From NCBI RefSeq assembly GCF_014736495.1, contig NZ_MDUX01000003.1, positions 55,604 through 119,603 of the forward strand: a stretch of DNA of 64,000 nt. Reading direction: 5' to 3'. The translations under genes were made by a program, and so were the position numbers. Position 1 is the first letter of the stretch. Every line of letters starts with the position of its first letter. Of the stretch, positions 59,281 through 64,000 are shown piece after piece. A model generated the notes under the pieces. That model had not been told where the DNA came from. It did not search any database and saw only the letters and a program-made list of their open reading frames with translations. Source of the stretch: Candidatus Dactylopiibacterium carminicum (GTDB lineage Bacteria; Pseudomonadota; Gammaproteobacteria; Burkholderiales; Rhodocyclaceae).

Positions 59281-61554
59281 ATGCGCACCAGTCTGCTGGC
59301 GCTCTGCCTGTCATTCATGTCGGCCCTGGCATCGGCCTCCTGCTGGCAGGCCGATGCCGCGATGCGTCAGTCTCTGGCGGTCAGCGTGGCCGCGCGGCAG
59401 GCGCGCTTGTTCGACGGCGAGCACTTGCGCACCGGGCGCTCCTCCATCGAGGCTTCCAGCCTGCTGCTGGATGCCATGGCCGTCGGTGCGCCGTCTGAAC
59501 AGCTCGCGCGATTGCTGGCCGCATTGCCATCGCTGCTGGATCGTGACCCGACCAGCAAGACCTACGGCAACATCCGCTGGTACCAGGGTGATGCGCACGT
59601 GGTGGATCGCAACGGCATCGAATTCGTCACCCGCAAGGCTGCGTTGGCCTGGCTGTGCTACCGGGACGCGCTCCCGCCCGTGCAGCGCGAGCAACTGCGG
59701 GAGTTGCTGGAGCTTGCGCGCATCGGTGTGCCACGCCACGCGGTGCGCATCAGCTACACCAACATCTTCCTGATGAAGACCTGGAACCTGATCGCGCTGG
59801 GCGAGGGGCTGGATGACCCTGAACTGGCGCGGCAGGGCTATGCCATGCTCGCGGACTGGCTGGCCCATACCCGCCGCCCCGGGATCAACGAATACTTCAG
59901 CCCCAGCTACTACGACATCGATCTGGAGAACCTGGCGCTGATCCACAATCTGTCGCGCGACTCAGCGGCGCGGCGCCTGGCGCGCGCGGAGCTGGACTGG
60001 CTGTGGCACGATATCGCGCTGAACTGGTATCGGTCCGCCGAGTGCCTGGGCGGCACGCACAGCCGCGATTACAACCGCCTGTTCAACACATCCAATCTGA
60101 ACCGCTGGGTGTTGCGTGCGGGTTGGAGCACGTCGGAGGAGCAGGCTAGCCTGCCGTCCGATGGCCCTTACGAATCCATGGCCTGGGCGCCGCCGCCAGC
60201 GTCCGCCGCGCGCTGGCTGGAGGGGCCTTTCCCGCGCCGTATCACAGGGCGCTGGGGCGAAGAGCCCGAGAAGCGTCACACGCATTTCCTCGGACGGGAA
60301 TTCAGCATTGCATCCGCCGAATCCGGCTACTACGCCGGGCACGACAACTCACCGCTGGTGATCAATCTGGGGCGAGGGCAGGCGGTACCCATCATCAATT
60401 TCTTCATGGACGGCCGGCGCGACCACTATGGCCAGAACAAGACGCTGGAGGCCGGCTCCGGGCACATGAAGGCGCTGCATCTGCGTCCCTTCCTCAGCAG
60501 CGTGCAGCGCGACAATGCGGTACTGTTCCTGGCCTCTATGCGCGACCCTTCCCCGGAACTGGTGGCACTGGAATCCGTGGTGACGCTGCCGGCGGATGCC
60601 GAATACTGGCTGGACGACCGGCCGCTCGATGTCGCCGGACAATACAGCCGCTGGCGTGCGGATCCCGAAACCCAGTCCGTCGGAACGCAGATTGCCGTGG
60701 AGGCGCGCGAAGGGCAGGCAAGCTTGCTATTAAGCGACCGCAATCCCGAGGGCGGCGTGGGCGTATCGCAGCGTTTCAGGGCTCGGGAGGGGGAAGACTA
60801 CCGGCTTTCGGCCAGCATTGAAGGCGGGCCGGTGGCGCTGTACCTCAACTTCCTGGATGCGCAGGGGCGTCTGATCGGGCCGGAAAACATCCGCCTGGTA
60901 CAGGGCGGGCAAGGCAAAACCAAGGAGGTGGAGCATGTCGCGCGGGCACCGGAAGGCGCCGTGTGGTGCAAGGCTTGGCTGTATTCGACGACGAAGAACC
61001 TCACCGAGCTGCATGTAAACGACCTGCGCCTTGAAGTTGTGCAGGCCGATGGCGCGCGCAGGATGCTGGCCGGATTTGATTTCGTCGTACCGCGCAGCGT
61101 GGCGATCCCCGTGCCGGCCGGCGCCACGCTGTTCGTGCGGCGTGGCGGCGCGGTGGCGGCCTTGCGCCTGCTTGGTGCCTGGGATGTGGCCGGCCAGCCT
61201 GCGGGTTTCACGCTCCATAACGACGGACTTATCTACGGCGCGTTGCGGCTGACGGCGATCCACGCCGAGCGGCGGCCCGGGGAAGGGCGCGGCACGCTGG
61301 CGATGTGGGCCTGGGCTGGCGAAGGATATGGTGACGCGGCGGCATTTGCAGGGCTGCGTAAACGCCTGCTGGCAGTCAAAGGGCAAGCGGCGCTCGAAGG
61401 CGATGTGCTGACAGCGTCCGTGTCGGGGGATCAAACCCTGCAGCTTCAGGCGAATGTGCTCAAGGGGCTGCGGTTGCGGCGCGAGGGGGCGGCTTCGGGG
61501 GCTGATGCCGCAATGGCGGTAGACGGGCAGGCCTTTGACCCGGCTGAAGACTGA
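59281..61554 (+). CDS. Large secreted protein, alpha/alpha-toroid plus beta modules
   Basis: A 757-residue protein with a signal peptide (MRTSLLALCLSFMSALASAS). Residues 25-330 are helical with hairpin spacing, and contain INEYFSPSYYDIDLENL and CLGGTHSRDYNRLF, like the (alpha/alpha)6 barrel of polysaccharide-acting enzymes. Beta-sheet modules follow, one (about 480-610) resembling a CBM4/9-type sandwich (SQRFRAREGEDYRLSASIEG). It is likely a periplasmic or secreted carbohydrate-active protein, but I do not recognise its family. The ATG at 59281 follows GGGGGAG. Confidence 0.65.
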   Translation: MRTSLLALCLSFMSALASASCWQADAAMRQSLAVSVAARQARLFDGEHLRTGRSSIEASSLLLDAMAVGAPSEQLARLLAALPSLLDRDPTSKTYGNIRWYQGDAHVVDRNGIEFVTRKAALAWLCYRDALPPVQREQLRELLELARIGVPRHAVRISYTNIFLMKTWNLIALGEGLDDPELARQGYAMLADWLAHTRRPGINEYFSPSYYDIDLENLALIHNLSRDSAARRLARAELDWLWHDIALNWYRSAECLGGTHSRDYNRLFNTSNLNRWVLRAGWSTSEEQASLPSDGPYESMAWAPPPASAARWLEGPFPRRITGRWGEEPEKRHTHFLGREFSIASAESGYYAGHDNSPLVINLGRGQAVPIINFFMDGRRDHYGQNKTLEAGSGHMKALHLRPFLSSVQRDNAVLFLASMRDPSPELVALESVVTLPADAEYWLDDRPLDVAGQYSRWRADPETQSVGTQIAVEAREGQASLLLSDRNPEGGVGVSQRFRAREGEDYRLSASIEGGPVALYLNFLDAQGRLIGPENIRLVQGGQGKTKEVEHVARAPEGAVWCKAWLYSTTKNLTELHVNDLRLEVVQADGARRMLAGFDFVVPRSVAIPVPAGATLFVRRGGAVAALRLLGAWDVAGQPAGFTLHNDGLIYGALRLTAIHAERRPGEGRGTLAMWAWAGEGYGDAAAFAGLRKRLLAVKGQAALEGDVLTASVSGDQTLQLQANVLKGLRLRREGAASGADAAMAVDGQAFDPAED

Positions 61555-61615
61555 TACGGCCTTGCCTGCAAACGTATAAGAAGTTGTTCATGATCTGTTC
61601 TTTGTCATCTATTCA

Positions 61616-61703
61616 CCCTTCGATAAGCTCAGGGCGAACGGTTTTCATGAGCCGAGCCCGTGTCCAAACCCTGTTTGTGCTGAGGTATCGAAACATGAAT
61701 GGG
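61616..61703. repeat. REP-like inverted pair
   Basis: The first arm (61616-61641) contains TTCGATAAGCTCAGGGCGAA, a sequence widespread as a dispersed intergenic repeat in proteobacteria. The second arm (61673-61703; GTTTGTGCTGAGGTATCGAA, then ACATGAATGGG) is a degenerate inverted copy. The pair lies in the 294-base gap between the secreted protein and thrH. It folds as a hairpin and may affect mRNA stability or act as a weak terminator. Confidence 0.75.
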
Positions 61704-61848
61704 CGCCTGGGGCACATTTTGCGAGATTGCCGTGCTACAGGCACTGCCTGCGGCGCCCCGCCTTGCTCTGCGCGCGAAGGCAAAGCCGTATGAACGGCTT
61801 CGGGCTACAATCACCGGTTTTGCAACCATTGAGTGCAGGAAGGGCATC

Positions 61849-62469
61849 GTGCAGATCGTTTGTCTCGACATGGAAGGCGTGCTGGTCCCGGAAATCTGGA
61901 TCGCGTTTGCCGAGCGTACCGGCATCCCGGAGCTGCGCCGTACCACGCGCGATGAGCCCAACTACGACACGCTGATGCAGTACCGCCTGGCCATCCTGCG
62001 CGAGCACAAGCTTGGTCTGCCGGACATCCAGAAGGTGATTGGCGAGATGGGGCCCATGGAAGGCTGCGTGGCGTTTCTCGATGGGCTGCGCCGCGACTAT
62101 CAGGTGGTGATCCTTTCCGACACTTTCTACGAATTCGCCAAGCCGCTGATGGCGCAGATGGGTCAGCCCACGCTGTTCTGCCATCGCCTCGAAGCGGACG
62201 CGAACGGCATGCTGGTGAATTACCACCTGCGCATGCCGGACCAGAAACGTCATGCCGTGGAAGCCTTCAAGCGCCTGAACTTCAAGGTCATCGCGGCAGG
62301 AGACAGCTACAACGACACCGCCATGCTGGGTGCAGCCGACGCCGGTATCCTGATGCATCCGCCCGAGAACGTGGTGCGCGAATTCCCGCAGTATCCCGTG
62401 GTGCGCAGCTATGCCGATCTGCGCGCCGAGATCGATCGCGCCTCCGTGCGCATCGGTGAAGGGGCGTAA
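61849..62469 (+). CDS. thrH: ThrH: phosphoserine phosphatase / homoserine phosphotransferase
   Basis: A 206-residue HAD enzyme. The GTG start at 61849 (GGAAGG upstream) gives VQIVCLDMEGVLVPEIWIAF, the ThrH N-terminus with the catalytic Asp pair (DMEG). VVILSDTFYEFAKPLM and AAGDSYNDTAMLGAADAGIL are motifs II-IV, and PENVVREFPQYPVV is the ThrH-specific end. It dephosphorylates phosphoserine and can phosphorylate homoserine. It links with serC upstream in serine metabolism, although not in the same operon. Confidence 0.9.
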   Translation: MQIVCLDMEGVLVPEIWIAFAERTGIPELRRTTRDEPNYDTLMQYRLAILREHKLGLPDIQKVIGEMGPMEGCVAFLDGLRRDYQVVILSDTFYEFAKPLMAQMGQPTLFCHRLEADANGMLVNYHLRMPDQKRHAVEAFKRLNFKVIAAGDSYNDTAMLGAADAGILMHPPENVVREFPQYPVVRSYADLRAEIDRASVRIGEGA

Positions 62470-62500
62470 CTTCGCGACCCTTCCAGCCATATCTCCCCAT

Positions 62501-62525
62501 CCCCTCTCCCCGGGCGGGCGAGGGG
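62501..62525. terminator. GC-rich hairpin between thrH and the isomerase gene
   Basis: A 6-bp stem CCCCTC/GAGGGG with a C/G-rich loop, then CTTTAAG. The T run is short, so it is a weak candidate terminator or mRNA processing site. Confidence 0.4.
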
Positions 62526-62562
62526 GCTTTAAGCGTCGCGTTGCGACGGGAAACTGAGATCC

Positions 62563-62925
62563 ATGCCTCACCTCGTCCTCGAATACTCTGCCAACCTTCT
62601 GCCGGATTTCGAACCGTCCCAGGCCTTGCATCGTATGAACACGGTGCTGCTGGCTTCAGGCGAGTTCGTGCCGGAGCACATCAAGAGTCGCGCCCTGCGC
62701 TACGACGACTATCTCGTGGGAGACGCCGCGCCCGGTAGTTTCCTGCACGCGCGGCTGCACTTGCTGGCCGGACGTGAGCAGACGACCAAGCTCGCTATCG
62801 TCGAAGGTCTGGTCGCGGCGCTGCGCTCCTGCGCGATCAACAATCCCGCCCAGCCCGTGCAGATCACTGCCGAGACCGTAGACATGGACCGTGGCGCCTA
62901 CGCCAAGGCCATCATCCAGTCCTGA
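62563..62925 (+). CDS. 5-carboxymethyl-2-hydroxymuconate delta-isomerase family protein
   Basis: A 120-residue tautomerase-superfamily protein starting PHLVLEYSANL (Pro-1 is the catalytic base after Met removal), with RALRYDDYLVGD, LHLLAGREQTTKLAIVEGLV and ITAETVDMDRGAY. CHMI acts in homoprotocatechuate degradation, but no other genes of that pathway are near, so the true substrate may differ. It is followed after ten bases by purU. Confidence 0.82.
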   Translation: MPHLVLEYSANLLPDFEPSQALHRMNTVLLASGEFVPEHIKSRALRYDDYLVGDAAPGSFLHARLHLLAGREQTTKLAIVEGLVAALRSCAINNPAQPVQITAETVDMDRGAYAKAIIQS

Positions 62926-62935
62926 TTCCCTTTCC

Positions 62936-63796
62936 ATGCATACTCAACGCTTCTACACGCTCACTGCTTCCTGCCCTGACCGCGCCGGCATCGTCGCTCG
63001 CGTTACTGGTTTCCTGGCCGAAAACGGAGGCTGGATCTTCGAATCCAATATGCACACCGATCACGAGGCGCAACGTTATTTCCTGCGCATCGAGGTCCGG
63101 GCGGACTCTATCCCCTTCATGCTGGCCGAATTCCGCGAGCGCTTCCGTCCGATCGCCGAGGAACTGGGCATGGAATGGAAGATCACCGACAGCGCCGTGA
63201 AGAAGCGCGTGGTGCTGATGGTGAGCAAGCAGGAGCATTGTCTGTACGACCTGATCGGCCGCTGGCAGAGCAAGGAGCTGGACATCGAGATCCCCTGCGT
63301 GATCTCCAACCACGAAACCTTTCGCGGTCTCGTGGAATGGCATGGCATCCCCTTCCATTATGTGCCGGTGAAGGCTGACAACAAGCCAGCCGCGTATGCC
63401 GAGGTCCGCCGTATCTTCGAAGAGGTCCGTGGCGACGTGATGGTGCTGGCGCGTTACATGCAGATCATTCCGCCGGACATGTGCCGCGATTATCCCGGGC
63501 AGATCATCAACATCCACCACAGCTTCCTGCCCAGCTTCGTCGGAGCCAAGCCTTATCACCAGGCGCATGCGCGTGGCGTCAAGCTGATCGGCGCCACCTG
63601 CCATTACGTTACCGAGGCGCTGGATCAGGGCCCGATCATTGAGCAGGACGTCATCCGCATCGACCACTCCGACTCAGTGGAGGACATGGTGCGCTACGGC
63701 AAGGACATCGAGAAGGCCGTACTGGCGCGCGGCCTTCGTTACCACCTGGAAGACCGTGTACTGGTGCACGGCAATAAGACTGTTGTATTCCGTTAA
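62936..63796 (+). CDS. purU: Formyltetrahydrofolate deformylase
   Basis: A 286-residue protein with an N-terminal ACT domain (RFYTLTASCPDRAGIVARVT, FESNMHTDHEAQRYFLRIEV) and a formyltransferase fold with QIINIHHSFLPSFVGAKPYH (catalytic His) and YVTEALDQGPIIEQD (catalytic Asp). PurU releases formate from 10-formyl-THF for PurT and is regulated by Met/Gly through the ACT domain. Start at 62936. Confidence 0.93.
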   Translation: MHTQRFYTLTASCPDRAGIVARVTGFLAENGGWIFESNMHTDHEAQRYFLRIEVRADSIPFMLAEFRERFRPIAEELGMEWKITDSAVKKRVVLMVSKQEHCLYDLIGRWQSKELDIEIPCVISNHETFRGLVEWHGIPFHYVPVKADNKPAAYAEVRRIFEEVRGDVMVLARYMQIIPPDMCRDYPGQIINIHHSFLPSFVGAKPYHQAHARGVKLIGATCHYVTEALDQGPIIEQDVIRIDHSDSVEDMVRYGKDIEKAVLARGLRYHLEDRVLVHGNKTVVFR

Positions 63797-63826
63797 AAAA
63801 TAAGCCCCCGCAGGGGCTTATTTTTT
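63795..63826. terminator. Intrinsic terminator after purU
   Basis: A 14-bp stem AAAAAATAAGCCCC/GGGGCTTATTTTTT with loop CGCA, overlapping the purU stop. T runs on both strands make it usable in both directions. Confidence 0.93.
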
Positions 63827-63828
63827 AT

Positions 63829-63927
63829 TCACTTGGCGCCCAGTACCAACTGGCACTCTTTTACGCCAGATTCACCCTGCTCGGCATCGACCAGATTTAA
63901 TGCCGAACGAGCCGCCCATACGCCCAT
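63829..63927 (-). other. Short reading frame at the window edge, uncertain
   Basis: On the minus strand an ATG at 63927 opens 32 codons (MGVWAARSALNLVDAEQG, ending ECQLVLGAK) and stops just beside the bidirectional terminator. An in-frame stop lies about 42 bases upstream of the ATG, so it is not simply the end of a longer intact gene seen here. It could be the remnant of a frameshifted gene continuing to the right. The remaining 70 bases to the window end show nothing recognisable. Confidence 0.3.
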
Positions 63928-64000
63928 CTTTACTTCTTGCCAGACTGAATCGCCCCCGGTTCACTAGACACTTCGAAGCCTTAAGCTGGCAACCAAGTGG

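Noticed and set aside
1..64000. CRISPR array
   Set aside because: No set of regularly spaced direct repeats was found.

Overview
The window has about 60-65% G+C and looks like a chromosomal segment of a betaproteobacterium. That assignment rests on general gene style (a Mu-like siphoviral prophage, LapA-type adhesin secretion genes, a pyrophosphate-type phosphofructokinase, ThrH, a three-subunit membrane sugar dehydrogenase); no rRNA or other taxonomic marker is present, so the genus is left open.

Region 1 (1-24,015) is the right-hand part of a Mu-like transposable prophage with a non-contractile (B3/D3112-type) tail. The early module reads leftward (2,835 to 1): truncated MuB-type ATPase, small genes, a Gam-like protein and a DUF2786 protein. 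The late module reads rightward: truncated large terminase, portal, gpF, gpG, gpI protease with a probable internal scaffold start, decoration protein, gpT major capsid, connector genes, tail tube, frameshifted tail chaperone, tape measure, distal tail proteins, and a tail-tip protein carrying vWA and SPRY-like domains. These are followed by a rhomboid-like gene and a Com-like/DNA methyltransferase pair. The prophage is clearly defective. The ATPase and terminase are fused head to head at about 2,835, so transposase, repressor and lysis genes are missing between them. An early gene has a frameshift, and the tape measure gene has a 4-bp tandem duplication.

Region 2 (24,013-29,552, minus strand) is a LapA-type adhesin locus: a small conserved protein, a LapB-like ABC exporter, a LapC-like adaptor, a LuxR-type regulator, and the N-terminus of the adhesin with its retention module and a TAAG candidate LapG cleavage site. 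The adhesin reading frame ends exactly where the prophage begins; the first three prophage bases form its stop codon. The prophage therefore appears to have split a surface adhesin gene.

Region 3 (29,944-47,600) holds metabolic and housekeeping genes: an FAD/cytochrome c membrane sugar or polyol dehydrogenase operon, an MHS-family transporter, Rep helicase, MsbA, SerC, a serine-rich beta-helix lipoprotein, a chemoreceptor, a glycerophosphodiesterase, D-lactate dehydrogenase and PyrF.

Region 4 (47,641-64,000) holds an unknown GTG-start protein, a MarR/DHA2 efflux/VOC cluster with a duplicated operator, a pectate lyase, a CorA transporter with an MgtE-like N-terminus, MtgA, a PEPCK-like DUF4914 protein next to a PPi-type phosphofructokinase, a large secreted protein of unknown function, a REP-like inverted pair, ThrH, a CHMI-family isomerase and PurU. 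The pectate lyase, sugar dehydrogenase and beta-helix lipoprotein suggest a life on plant-derived carbohydrate.
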